A stretch of 64,000 nucleotides of DNA from Peromyscus leucopus (lineage: Eukaryota > Chordata > Mammalia > Rodentia > Cricetidae): NCBI RefSeq assembly GCF_004664715.2, contig NC_051076.1, positions 629,800 through 693,799 of the forward strand, read 5' to 3'. The stretch's first letter is position 1. Each line of letters opens with the position of its first letter. Shown piece by piece: positions 1 to 11,510 of the stretch. Made by a program: the position numbers and the translations under genes. The notes under the pieces were generated by a model that did not search any database, had not been told where the DNA came from, and was given only the letters and a program-made list of their open reading frames with translations.

Positions 1-940
1 TAGAGTCCATATGGGGAGACAGACCCCTAATTAGATATTTTAATAGAATATGCTAAAAGCCTTGAGAAAGGCATATGGAGATGCTGTGGGAACAGGGATT
101 GGGGGCTCTGGCTTGGAGAAAGCTTCCTAGAAGAAGTGACACACGAAGCTTCATAAAGCATCACAGGGAATTAGGCAAGGAAGGGATGGGAGGAGGAGGA
201 GCCGCACATCACATCGTCCCGGGGCTTCCTGTCAGTTCAGACGATGAGAACCAGAGGTGGAGAGAGGCACTGGAGGTGGAAGGGGTCAGGGGCTCGGCTA
301 GGGAAGGCTGGCTTTCCAGCAGTGTTCCTGGGACTCCGTGGCAACAGTGACAAGCGGCCACCGAAGGGCTTTAGACTGGGGAGTAAGCGTTCAGGGCAGA
401 CGACTGATAGGTACAAGGGTAAACAGAGGGAATCCAGTGAGAGAGCGGAGTGTTGTAATGCCTCAGATAAGAGACGATAAAGGCCCAGCCGGCAGGAATG
501 AAGGAGAGCAGAGAATATGGAAACACTTCTGTGATGATGAAAATTAATACTCGTGGTGATTTCTTTTGATCCCAGGATGTGGGAGAGGGGAAGAAAGCAG
601 GACATGGAGTTGTTGCTGAGTGCTCACTAGGGGCATTAACTTAGATGGGGAAAGGAGCGGGGTCAAGGGGACGATGAGAAGTTATTGGCTGCCCCTGAGC
701 CTGGAGAGCCTATGCATTATCCAAGGGAGCACATGAACAGCATGTTGGTGCTGAGCTAGATGGAGCACACACACAGCAACTCTGATGAATTAAACATTCA
801 TGAGGCAAATGACACCCACGGCATTTATTATTTCCAAAAGAAATGGATGTCTCATTACTAGTATGCATTTTGAAGTTGAAAAAAACTAATATAGCATTTC
901 TAGAATCACATTCAATACATTAAAGGTAAAATAAAGGACT

Positions 941-1165
941 CTGGCAATGTAGCTCAGTAGGTAGACTGCTTGACGAGAATGTATGAATCCATGAGTTCAA
1001 TCTTTAGCACTGCATAAAACCAGCTGTGGTGGTCATGTGTATAACCAGGCACTCCAGAGGTGGAGACAAGGGGATAAGAAGGTCCGTGTCATTCTCTACT
1101 ACAAGGTTGAGTTTGAGGCTAGCCTGAGATACATGAGACCCTCTCTCAAAAACAAAACAAAAATA
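941..1165 (+). mobile_element. ID-B1 composite SINE (B4 type)
   Basis: An ID-like tRNA-derived head with a 'tgtagctcagtaggtaga' A-box-like stretch is followed by a B1-like part (gtttgaggctagcctgaga, then gaccctctctcaaaaac) and an A-rich tail. It is strongly diverged, hence old. Confidence 0.7.
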
Positions 1166-1185
1166 AGTAACAAAAGGTAGGACAA

Positions 1186-1245
1186 AGACTAGTAACATGT
1201 TAGTGACAGAGTACCTGCCTAGCATGTGCAAGGCCCTGGGTTCAC
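1186..1245 (+). mobile_element. ID SINE fragment
   Basis: The stretch 'cctagcatgtgcaaggccct' followed by gggttca matches the 3' half of an ID element. It sits just downstream of the composite SINE at 941. Confidence 0.6.
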
Positions 1246-2170
1246 AGACTGGGGAGTGATCAATATGTATTTGATCTAAATTATATCAAATATTGAGCAG
1301 CTTGTCATAGTGATGTTTGTAAAAACTACAATAATATATATCCTGTCAACACATTACTGCAGGTATTCATGCATACAGATCAAAACTTTAAATAAAGATA
1401 AGAACATAACATGTGCCAGATACTATGTATGGTATCTATATTAACACTAAGACATAATGAAGCAGGTTGCATTATCATTTCTATATAGAGTAAATATCAG
1501 ACACTCGTTGAGAAAAAGAAATCTATGCTACGTTTCATCACCACTAAACAGCAAAGCTTGCATGCAAAGCAAAATGTGCCTGGCTCCAAAGCTCCTAAAA
1601 ACAACAGGACATTATGTATTTGGTACCCTTCCTCACGTTCCTGTCCCCTGTGCTCAGGCTTCTTTTGTTGAGAGACAGCAGTAGCCTTCCTAATCCAGAA
1701 GGAGGCAGGAGAGCACAGCGATTTAGTGCTTAGTTCAAAATCATACTTAATGAATAGTTAAAATGAATTCTTGCATTTGTGGAGAAATCCATGCATCTGA
1801 ACACAGTTTAAAAATCCCTGGGTTAGATGTATATATGTCAAAAATTCTTTGCATTAGATTAGAAACATCACTTTAAGGAATAAAACTTTCTACAATACAA
1901 CAAAGAGAAAAAACTGAGAAACTCCTAATGTTTATAGGTAGACCTAATCAAATGACTGCATTATGATATATATAATATATAACTTGAAGACTATAAAAAT
2001 TCATATAGATGACCCTATGAATTAGTGAAAAATAGGCATATGATACAATAAGTTGCAAAAACAATAGCATAAGGAATAGTAATAATAGTAAAGTGTATTG
2101 TTTAAGTGTGGGCAACCATGTGCTATGCTACTAAGTTTACTTTTGGGATGTTATGATTAAGAGGGATAGG

Positions 2171-2385
2171 CAGCTAGAGAGATGGTTCAGTGGTTAGAAA
2201 ACTAGCTGCTCTTCCAGAGGACCAGGGGTTCTATTGGGCACTAATTGCACATTAGTGGCAAACTGTTTGTAAGTCCAGTTCCAGGAGATCCAACTTCCTC
2301 TCCGGACCTTGGCAGACGCCAGGCACACGGGTTTCAACATAGGCATACATGCAAAACATCCCATAGGCAATAAAAATAATAACAA
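2171..2385 (+). mobile_element. B2 SINE
   Basis: It starts with an 'agctagagagatggttcagt' head, followed by the ctgctcttccagaggacc block, and runs to an 'ataggcaataaaaataa' tail typical of B2. It is diverged. Confidence 0.8.
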
Positions 2386-2593
2386 TTTATTGTAGAAAAG
2401 ACATGTTGTACTTAAACATACTCATATATAAATATGCATAAATAATTTAGGGTGAAAGATATTTTACTCAAATATATATATATAAATACATAAATGTGTG
2501 TATATTTATATAATCATTGACAATAGTGGGTATGAATTGTTTTTAAGAAAAAAATTCTAAATCTAGTGAGCCTAAACCTAAGAAGACTAAAGA

Positions 2594-2715
2594 GAGTCAT
2601 ATACAGATGTTCTATGTACACATATATTATTGAACATCTTGGTACTGTTGAAGGGAGTCATGTACAGATATTCCATGTATACATATATTATTGAACATCT
2701 TGGTGCCATTGAAAA
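2594..2715. repeat. 61-bp tandem duplication
   Basis: Two head-to-tail units start at 2594 and 2655, both with gagtca.a.acagat and 'attattgaacatcttggt', differing at several positions. Confidence 0.85.
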
Positions 2716-3610
2716 GACTAGTTATACTATCATGGAAGACAGTCATGAAATATTAAATGAAAAATTCACAGTACAGAAAAAATGCCTGGATTGATGCCAT
2801 TTGTAAAATTGCAAAGGTATTTGTCATTATTATATGAAAAAACTAAACATTTCTAGACTATGAACAAAATGTTAGTAACAGTGGTAACTCTGGAGATTGA
2901 GGTCAGCCAGAGGAAACTTGAGGATGTTCACTTTTTCCTTCATGTGTATTTCATATTGATTTTTGTAATGAAAATGCATTATTCTAACGCTTTAAACAAT
3001 ACAAATAATTGTAAAAATGCAGTCATACCCATGGATCTTTGCATGCTTAATGATATAATGAAGATTGGACAAAAAGCAGGCAACTTTAAATTTCATTATC
3101 TCAGTTTCCTCTTTCTTCCCACACCCAACAGGTCTCTTTATGTAATCACCTTGCTGAATGAATAAGCTAACATTCTCTAGAACAATCTAAAGAATATCAG
3201 CTTTGCCACTTCTTTCCCTTTCCTAATACTGAGGAAATAAGTTCAAGACATTCAGGTGCTTCATATTCACTACTTTTTTACTTCCGGAGAAAGAGTGCAG
3301 AAATACTATTGACATGCTTTGGAAATGGAGCCATCCACCCTGTGGCTCTGGCTGCTTTCTCGTCAACACGCAACTGAGGTTTTCTTTGATGGAGAAGGGC
3401 CCTGGGGAGACACTGCTGCTATACAAATCAGGATGCATGCCCCACCTCTGATCTACTTCCTTCCTTGGGCACCTCTTCATCATCTAAGAGTGTCAGCCCA
3501 GCCTCTGGCCATCTGTTCACACCTTGAGCACTCTCCCTTCGGTCCACAAAGATATTTGGAGAAGACAACTTCAAGCTTCAGAAGGAAAAACCTTGTCACA
3601 GCTTTTGGGA

Positions 3611-3786
3611 GCTCATTGGTATCCTGTGAAGAGAAGGGACCTACTCTGTGTCTTCTGATCTCTGACATGTTCCAGGGATCTGGTCTGTGTGCTCAGAGTG
3701 CTCACTGGTATCCTATTAAGAGAAGGGAACTACTCTGTGTCTTCTGATCTCTGACATCTTAGCGATCTGGTCTGTGTGCTCAGAGC
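3611..3786. repeat. 89-bp tandem duplication
   Basis: Units start at 3611 and 3700 with gctca.tggtatcct and share 'ctactctgtgtcttctgatc' and gatctggtctgtgtgctcagag. Similarity is high, so the event looks fairly recent. Confidence 0.9.
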
Positions 3787-3814
3787 CAAGTGCCGCCACA
3801 CTTCCTTTTAGGCC

Positions 3815-3882
3815 GTGTTGGAGATCGAACCCAGGGCCTCAGGCTGACAAGCACTCTCTACCACTGAACTACAGCACCAACC
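3815..3882 (-). mobile_element. ID SINE
   Basis: The plus strand reads gatcgaacccagggcctc and then ctaccactgaactacagc, the reverse complement of the ID B-box and A-box regions. Confidence 0.7.
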
Positions 3883-4051
3883 TTTTCACCTTTACTTCAG
3901 AATGGCAGGGAAATGGATGGGCACACTGTGGGAGATTATATGCCAACCTGTGCATCAGGAAACATCACGATAGGCAAAGATGCACTTATAAATGTTCTAA
4001 CTTCAAGCGAGATACAGGAAGTGTTAGCAGAGCCCTCACATGTATTAAGGA

Positions 4052-4135
4052 AGGCTGTGGGTAGAACTCAGTGGTTGACTACAAGCCTAGCATATGGTAT
4101 GGCAGGCACTGGGTTTCATCTGCAGCATCACAACG
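4052..4135 (+). mobile_element. ID SINE, diverged
   Basis: The segments 'gtagaactcagtggttgac', agcctagcat and cactgggtttcatct follow the ID order. Confidence 0.6.
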
Positions 4136-4143
4136 AAAAGAAT

Positions 4144-5439
4144 CTTTTCATTTATTTTATTATTGAATATAACTTTTTTCATACAATATATTCTGATCAT
4201 GGTTGCCCTCACCTAGCTTCTCCCAACTGCTCCCCAGCTCCCCACCTCTCAAATCCACACATTTTCTTGTTCACTGTCATCAGAAAACAAATAGGTGGGG
4301 CAGGGGGAGGGGGGAAGGGAGAGAGAGAAAGAGAGAGAGAATAAAAATAGTCTATGACAAAACAAACAGGAAAAAAAGCACAAGAAACAGACACACACAT
4401 TCACACACACAGAAATACTACAACACCACAAAACTCTAAGCCATAATATAAAAACAAAAAACCTTAAGGTTAAAAAAAAGCACAGACAAAGCACTATGAA
4501 ACAAACAAACAAAAAAGACTTCCAAAAAGACCACTGAATTTGTTCTGTGTTGGTCAAATACCACAAGGCATGGGGCGTGCCTTTGAGTGTGGTTTGTATA
4601 AGAAGTGACACCTCAGTGGAGAAATAATTATTCCTTTGCACATGCTTATCAATTTGAAATAGCTTCTGGGCTAGGGATCTGGGGTTTGTGCACACTTCCC
4701 CTCGCAGTGCTGGAATTCATCTGGCTTAGACCTGTGTAGGGTCTGTGCATGCTGTCAGTCTTCGTGAGTTCAAGTGTGTTTGTCCTGCTGTGTCCAGACT
4801 GCCTTGGTTGCTTGGTGTTCTCCATCCCTACTGGCTCCTACAATCTTCCACCTCCTATCCTGTCGAGGTCCCTGAGTCACGCAAGGGGATGGATTTAATG
4901 GAGACGTCTCATTTAGGACTGAGTGTTCCAAGATCTACCATTCTGCATATTGTCTAGTTGTGGGTCCCTGTATTTGTTCCCTCTACTGCAGGAGGAAGCT
5001 TCTCCGATGATGGATGGACAGGTGAGAGGCTGACCTATGGGTGCAGCAGAACGTAAGTAGGAGTCCTTTAATTGCTAGGTTCCTTTAGCAGAACAGTACT
5101 AGTGGTGGATACGCTGTCCACGCTGATGGTGAGGCCCTACAGCTAAGGACAACACCCACAGAACCCACTGAACACGGAGAAGTCGAGCTGGTGACTACCG
5201 AGAGATTTCATGCCCACTGATTAGTGTTCTGTGCTGCAGGGTACTGTGCATGCTACCAGAGGAGCAAGGTAAACACCAACCCAGCTACAAAACCTTCAGT
5301 CTACAATGGTGACCTGTCTGTGAGACACGCTGTTGAACAGTGAAGCAGACGTGGTGGAAGTGACCAGTCACTGTCTGACTGGATGCAAGGCCCGTTCCAA
5401 GAACCTGAGGCTAGACAGGCTCTGGACCTAGGGAAAACC
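4144..5439 (-). mobile_element. L1 (Lx-type) 3' region, antisense, with 5' part inverted
   Basis: From 4144 to about 5107 the plus strand follows the antisense of a rodent L1 3' region as I recall it (polypyrimidine cluster, 'gaatttgttctgtgttggtc', gttgtgggtccctgt, ctgcaggaggaagcttctc, ttcctttagcagaacagta). From about 5110 to 5439 the continuation appears as reverse complement: read backwards from 5439 it gives ggttttccctaggtcc, then ctcaggttcttgg, then ggtcaccattgtagac, then agctgggttggtgtttacc. This pattern indicates a twin-priming type 5' inversion. Confidence 0.65.
4296..4342. repeat. Purine-rich low-complexity tract
   Basis: A G-rich then GA-rich run, ending in gagagagaaagagagagaga, inside the L1 fragment. 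Confidence 0.85.
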
Positions 5440-6141
5440 AGAAACAATAGCAAAAAACTTCATGAAGGAATGTATTGACAGGTTGGTTTTTCTCAGAGGT
5501 CTTTGTTACTACAAGTAATAGAACATTTGCAATGGAAACAATACAGGAGAATTTTGCCTGAGCAAAAGCTTGTGCTCTGGACTTATTTGTCTCGACGGGA
5601 GGAAAGTCAGTGATGACACACTGCTGTAAGGTCACCATGTTTTCTCCCTCCCTCCAACAAGAGGTTCAGGAAACAGCTGCTGACAGCTGTTTGTGGACCA
5701 AGACTTCTGCTCTGGCAGGTGACCGGGTGTGCCTGAGATTCTCTCGTACTCCAGGATGCTCCCAAGGGCTGATGATAAATTAGATAAAAGCCTATCTTCC
5801 TTTATTTCTACGCCAGAGTGGAGCAAATGATACCAAATCAATAAGCAAACATTTTTAGTTTTGTCAATGATCCAACATAAAAACAAGATTTTTATTTCAC
5901 AATGTGTAAATTCTGTTGTTTAAAATATACAAATCTACTCTTCTAAAGAGAAACCACACATTTGAAAGGGATGTCTTATTAGAAACCTTATAATTACTAA
6001 AAAAAAATCAAAGTTGATATTTAGTAATATGTCCATATGATACCTTAAAATGTTAACTACCCGTCCGTCCATCCATCTATCTCCATCCTCAGCATCTTTA
6101 TCTTCTATCTACTTACTCCCTCTATTATTTATCTTTAATCA

Positions 6142-6142
<1 letters not shown>

Positions 6143-6192
<50 letters not shown>
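6143..6192. repeat. (TCTA)n microsatellite
   Basis: About 12.5 uninterrupted TCTA units, long enough to be variable between individuals. Confidence 0.97.
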
Positions 6193-6263
6193 GTCACAGA
6201 ATTATCAACTTATACTTAAAGGCCATTTCCTCTGTTCATTTTCCATTGTTTCTGTTTAAAGAG

Positions 6264-6381
6264 AGTGTTTTACTCTGTACCCTAAGCTGGCCTGAAAGTC
6301 AATACGTATCACAAACTAGTCTTGAATTTGAAACAGTCATCTTGCCTCATTGGAATTACAGGCATGAGCCACCCTACTTAG
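6264..6381 (-). mobile_element. Old B1-type SINE
   Basis: The plus strand reads aagctggcctgaaagtc, cttgcctcattggaattac and aggcatgagccaccct, the reverse complement of an old B1/PB1 body. Confidence 0.7.
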
Positions 6382-7524
6382 CCACAATTTTCAAGATTTA
6401 ATAAAGACTGTTGTGTAATAACTAAGAACATAAGATACGTAAGCTCCATTATTCCACCAATAGAGATTAAATACTCCCACATAAGAAAACAGAGACAACT
6501 GTTTTCCTTTGACAGTTATGTTAAATTTAAAATTAGTGTAAAAATTGCTACATATTTTTAAAATGAGTCATCTTAAGTCAAAAAATGAAAAGATAAAGTT
6601 CTTAGAGGAAAAAGATAAAATTAATGATACATAGTGCATGTAACTAATCATGCATCAAATACAGTAATAATTTACCAGAATATTCTAATTTTATTACAAG
6701 TTAAGATTTAAATTCAGAAGTCTTTGTTATGATGTTGTATAATTCAGTCTTGTGATATTTAACATTAGTTTTGGTACATACCAAATACACTTTTGGTTAG
6801 TTACCATCAATTAAATGTGTTGATTATTGCCCCCAAGTAGCATTTGCTTCCCATTGGTAGACATTCCTTATGCTCTAACTACTATTGCACACTTCATAAC
6901 TTGTTAATGGACACTTAATTTTCCCTTTGTGGGGGAATAATGGCCATTGCCATCACCCACTCTAGCAAAACAGTAAAACGCTGCCTCTAACAATCATTTT
7001 TTCCAACTACCTTATGATCCATCGGATCATACTCACATGCCACAGGAGTGCCTTGCATAGTGTATCAGGCTACACTCTGTTAACCACTCAACTTTTTAAA
7101 GAGCTGTTAGAGATAGTTAATTTTACTGGTAACATAACACAGCCACCGGGATTATTTTCAAAACTCAAACATTTTGACCTGTGATATGAAAATTTCAATC
7201 CTGAAGATTTAAAGTTGTATACTAAAATGATGCAAGTTTGGTAGGATTTGGCAACAAATGTGATATATGCATTCCTATAATATATTAAGGCAGATAAACA
7301 CAAATACTGGATATTAAATCTTAAGTTTATATAGACAATGGCAGTAGTATGCAGCTACTTTCCCTAGACAAGAGAAGCCATTACAAAAGATCAAAGTTGG
7401 TTTCTAAGCATTGTCCATGCTTTCCCAATTTGGAGAAAAAAAAATCACCTATCTATTAAAATAAATTTTGTTTTATTTTCTGAGCATGAGTGAATATAAT
7501 AACGATAAATGTTACTTCTTTTGT

Positions 7525-7775
7525 GTATGGATGTGCATGTGTGTGCTCTGTATCCATGTGTTCATGTGTGTTTGCAATGTGAGCGTAAAGGTCAGAGGCT
7601 GATACTGGGTGTTTTCCTCAATCTCTATCCTCTTTATTGTTCAGACAGGATCTCTCTCCACCCCTCATGTCCATCCATTAGGCTATATTGCCAGCCAGCA
7701 TGCCCCAAGGGATCCTCCTGTCTCTGATCTAGGGCTGCTGTTATAAGCATGTGTCACACACCCGTTTTCACATGC
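7525..7775 (-). mobile_element. B4-type SINE
   Basis: A GT-rich lead-in, aaaggtcagaggctgatac, tcagacaggatctctctcc, gccccaagggatcctcctg and a degenerate 'ctgctgttataagcatgtgt' match the antisense B4 order. Confidence 0.6.
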
Positions 7776-8311
7776 TAGCACTGAGAAACTGAAACAAGGC
7801 TCCCACACGTGGCAGTCTAGGCCATCTTTGCAGACTCCTAATATATCTCATTTTTACTGAGTTCTGAAATGTTATTATGGGTTACAGTAATAAAGTAGGT
7901 TCTCTGTGGGCAAATGACACTCATACAAGACAGTCCCTTCCTACTCTTTACCTTCCTTCAGATGAACCAGTACAAATTATGTTAAAATTCTGTGTAACTG
8001 GACTATGATTATGAAGATGAAAGGCCCCAAACCCAGACATTCTGTGATAATGGTGATGTTCAAATGCAGATTATGAACTGCATGTTCAACAGCACAGTGT
8101 GACACGGTGACAGGCCACACAGGTGATCACACACACACAGAGCATGCAGCCAAAGGCCTGTGTCATTTCAACATGGTTAGAAGAACAAATTCTCAAACAT
8201 TATTCTGATTAAGTTGCTTACAAGAAATTAAAAAAAATACAAAGTAGCCAAAATAATAATGTAGATATGTGAAATAGTAAAAAAAAACAAAAACTGTTAA
8301 GAAAACTGAGA

Positions 8312-8393
8312 AAGGGCAGAAGATATAGCTCAGTGTTAGAATATATCTACCTGTGTAATTGAAAGGCCCAGGGTTTGACTCCTAGTACTGGAA
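8312..8393 (+). mobile_element. ID SINE
   Basis: An 'agatatagctcagtgttaga' head with aaaggcccagggtttgact as the B-box part, followed by an A-rich tail. Confidence 0.7.
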
Positions 8394-8497
8394 AAATTGT
8401 TGAAAAAAGATTTTCTTGGAAAAACAAAATAAAAATTCATATCAAGCATGTACAACTAACGTAAGTTCATAACAAGCATGTTACAAACTAATTAAGG

Positions 8498-8659
8498 CTC
8501 CGGGTGGTGGTGGCAACGGCGGCGGCGCACGCCTTTAATCCCAGCACTGGGGAAGCAGAGCCAGGTGGATTTCTGTGAGGTTCAAGGCCAGCCTGGTCTA
8601 CAGAGCGAGTTTCAGGAAAGGCGCAAAGCTACACAGAGAAACCCTGTCTTGAAAAAAAC
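8498..8659 (+). mobile_element. B1 SINE with GC-rich insertion
   Basis: It has cacgcctttaatcccagcac, aggccagcctggtctacag and the cricetid-type 'ggcgcaaagctacacagag' tail. The head is expanded by a caacggcggcggcg stretch (about 8514-8527). Confidence 0.88.
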
Positions 8660-8820
8660 AAGACAAGACAAAACCAAACAAAAAAACTAAGACAAGAGAA
8701 AGCAAATCTTCATTGGTTGACATTACCAAATAATTCCAAATTTTCAATTGTGGTTAATAATAATCCAATCAAAGATTTAAGTAGCCATGCACTTAAACAT
8801 ACATTTAAAAAGAGAGTGGG

Positions 8821-8915
8821 AGCTCAGTGTGGCAGCACACGATGGAATCCAGCACTTGGGAGGCTGATACAGGAGCATGACTACAAGCCCCAGCCAACCT
8901 ACACTTACAGTGACA
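8821..8915 (+). mobile_element. Old B1-like fragment
   Basis: The stretch 'gtgtggcagcacacgatgga' is followed by 'atccagcacttgggaggctg', resembling an ancient B1 left half, with an A-rich end. Confidence 0.6.
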
Positions 8916-10624
8916 ATGTGAACAACAAAAACCAGAACAAACAAAACCAAATAACCCCAAAGTCTAAACAAAAAGTCTTAAAAATAAGAAAACTCTAAGG
9001 TTTAATGTTTATCATACAAATAAAAAGTAAAAGAAAAAAATCTGAAATCCGCATTAGGCTAAATCAGATATGAAAGTAGCTCAGACAGTAACAGCGAGGA
9101 TTTACAGCAAACGTGAACTTGGGAAATATAAGGAGTAACTTGCCAAGTAGAGATTGGGGAAATGCACCATTATCAGAGTAATATTTTCCTCTGATCATGG
9201 CGATAGCAGTTTGACATGACTCCTAAGCTACTGTGGCCATATCTTGCATTTTTGACAGGGTTCATCCACTGCATCACTCCAGAATACAGGGAACTTACAA
9301 GCCCTTTCCTAAGCCTGTCTGCACTTACCATTGATACAGTATTTCATTTCTAGGCACTAGTCACAAATTGACCTTTTTATGCCATGGTGTATAATTTTCT
9401 TTCTTTTCTTGTTCTTTTTTTCCCTTTCTTTGCTAACTGCATATTTTAAATATCAGTACAGCTAGATATAACCACTAATTTCCTAAAATTGCAAAAGGCA
9501 ACCTAATATTTCTGCACAGCGGCTGTAATAGACAATATTGAAGAACTAAATTATTACAAATAGTGCCAGCAGTTTTCTACACTCAGTACTTGGATAATTA
9601 TAAAAAAATATCTTCATTATGGCATGTTAGCATTTTTTAACAGTTTAATTTAGATAGGTTACAAAATACATTCAAATCACACAGTTATAATTACGGTAGA
9701 CCTGAAAAGCTATAAAATGTTCCCAACCAAATCCCTTTGACCCTGTTAACATCTCTTCCTTGTTAATCTAAGGTAAACATTGTTTGTAGTGTGCATTTGT
9801 TAAAGACTATGGAGGGGTGGGAAATCCCCTAGCAGTTGTTATTGATTCCAGCACTTACCGACAGAGAGTTAAGTGATGTTTACAAAACAGACAGATGCAG
9901 ATGCCGAGACAGAAAGGTAAACAATTGCTGCATGGCTTCCTGCCAGATTCTGAACCAATACATTAAACTGCAAGTGAAGCACATTTCCCCTATGGATTGC
10001 ACTCACTGCCACTTCATTTCCTATGTGCTTCTCTCTATTGCTGTGCCTGGCACTAAGCTATTTCCAGCTCCTTGCTGACCCTTGAGGCCTGGTGCTACCA
10101 CACATAGCCATTAGAGAAGGGAATTGCATGTGTCTGACACGGCCTGAAACCAATTATTTGATATTTTCTTCAGAATGATGCCCAACTCTGTTGGGAATGA
10201 GCAATCATGAAATAATTTACCTCCTGATTTAATTTTTTCCTGCACAAATTAGTTGTAGGCAGAACTGACACACAGCTGCCCGGGACATAGCTCTGTCTTA
10301 TCAAGATGATACTTGGAATGAAACAGCGAGGTCAGAATTGAATAGGTTGGGGAATCCTGCTTTAAAGAGGCATTGACAAGTTTATCAGATACACTGGTCA
10401 CATGTCCGCTCTGCTGACTGAAGATGACAGAGCCGTAAGCGGCAGGGAAGGAGATGACGACACGGGCCAGGTCGGCAGCTGATCTTTTTAAACACCTGTC
10501 TGATTCTGGATGGTTCTGTGCACCAGAAACCTCAGAGTATAATTTTCAAAAATTAGCAAAACATTAAAAATTAGACTAAAATTGGTTTGTATTTGGATAA
10601 TCAGCAATTTCATATTTATTAGCC

Positions 10625-11038
10625 CTGTTTTAAAATATGTGCTTTTATGGGATCCCTGCGTGTGTGAACATGTGTCTATGTTTCGTGTGCTTTTATGGGA
10701 TCCCTACGTGTGTGAACGTGTGTGTCTATGCTTCATGTGCTTTTATGGGATCCCTGTGTGTGTGAACGTGTGTCCATGCTTCGTGTGCTTTTCTTTGGCT
10801 CCTTTTCTCCTGTGTGTGTGTTTGTGTTGTCCCTATTCTTACCTGCTTGTTTTTACCTTATTTTATTTAGTTATTATTCTTTAGATGTCTGTCAGTTTTC
10901 TGATGAGAGACAGCAAGGGTGTGGATCCAGATGGGAGTAGAGATAGAAAGGAAATTCGAGTAGTTTGTGGGGGGGAATAATAATCAGAATATATCGATCA
11001 AAAAAACTATCTTCAACAAAAGAAAAACAGAAAAAAAT
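10625..11038 (+). mobile_element. L1 (Lx-type) 3' end
   Basis: It contains 'tgcttttatgggatccct', ctttggctccttttc, 'cagttttctgatgagagaca', gatccagatgggagtag and 'ataatcagaatatatcgatc' before an A-rich tail, the order of a rodent L1 terminal 3' UTR. It includes an internal triplication (10639-10784). Confidence 0.72.
10639..10784. repeat. Three tandem 48-50-bp units
   Basis: The word gtgcttttatgggatccc starts at 10639, 10687 and 10737, each followed by tgtgtgaac and ending in a t.tatg/ccatg-ttc motif; the next gtgctttt at 10785 begins the unique continuation. Confidence 0.92.
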
Positions 11039-11204
11039 TTAAAATGTATGATGGATACCACATCTTTCTAGACAGCCATCACATTTTTACTTTTTTCTTT
11101 TACATAGCTAAAAAGTATGGGTTATCCATTTTTAGACATTCTCTATTGATAAAACATTTTTATCCCATTTTTCCTATTGAAAATGGTGCTGAAAAAAGCA
11201 ATGC

Positions 11205-11510
11205 ATAAAACCCCTCCTGGTGGTTTGAAAAAGAAACACCCCCCATTGGCTTACAGATCTGAACCCCTGGGCCCCTTGTGGTGGGGCAGTTTGCAGATGT
11301 TAGGGCAGTTTCAGGAGGCAGGTCCTTGCTGTAGGAAATACATGGAGAACCGAGAGCCATGCCGCACTGCAGCTCCCTCTCTCTGCCTCCAGGATGTGGC
11401 TGGAGATACGCTCTCTCTGCCTCCTGCTCCAGCCACCTGCCACTGTGTCTTCTCCACCATTGGGGAATCCCCTCCTTGAACTATAAGCCTAAATAAACTT
11501 TATTCTTTAA
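11205..11510 (+). mobile_element. MaLR-type LTR fragment (ORR1/MT-like)
   Basis: It has ggtggtttgaaaaagaaac, 'gcctcctgctccagccacct' and a 'gaactataagcctaaataaa' polyadenylation region, resembling rodent ERVL-MaLR LTRs. The 5' part is diverged. Confidence 0.5.

Noticed and set aside
3319..3747. Plus-strand open frame of 142 residues
   Set aside because: It runs into the 89-bp tandem duplication, whose length is not a multiple of three, and has no recognisable domain.
3815..3882. tRNA-like A-box and B-box words
   Set aside because: These belong to ID SINEs, which are tRNA-derived, and not to a functional tRNA gene; the same applies at 8312 and 55158.
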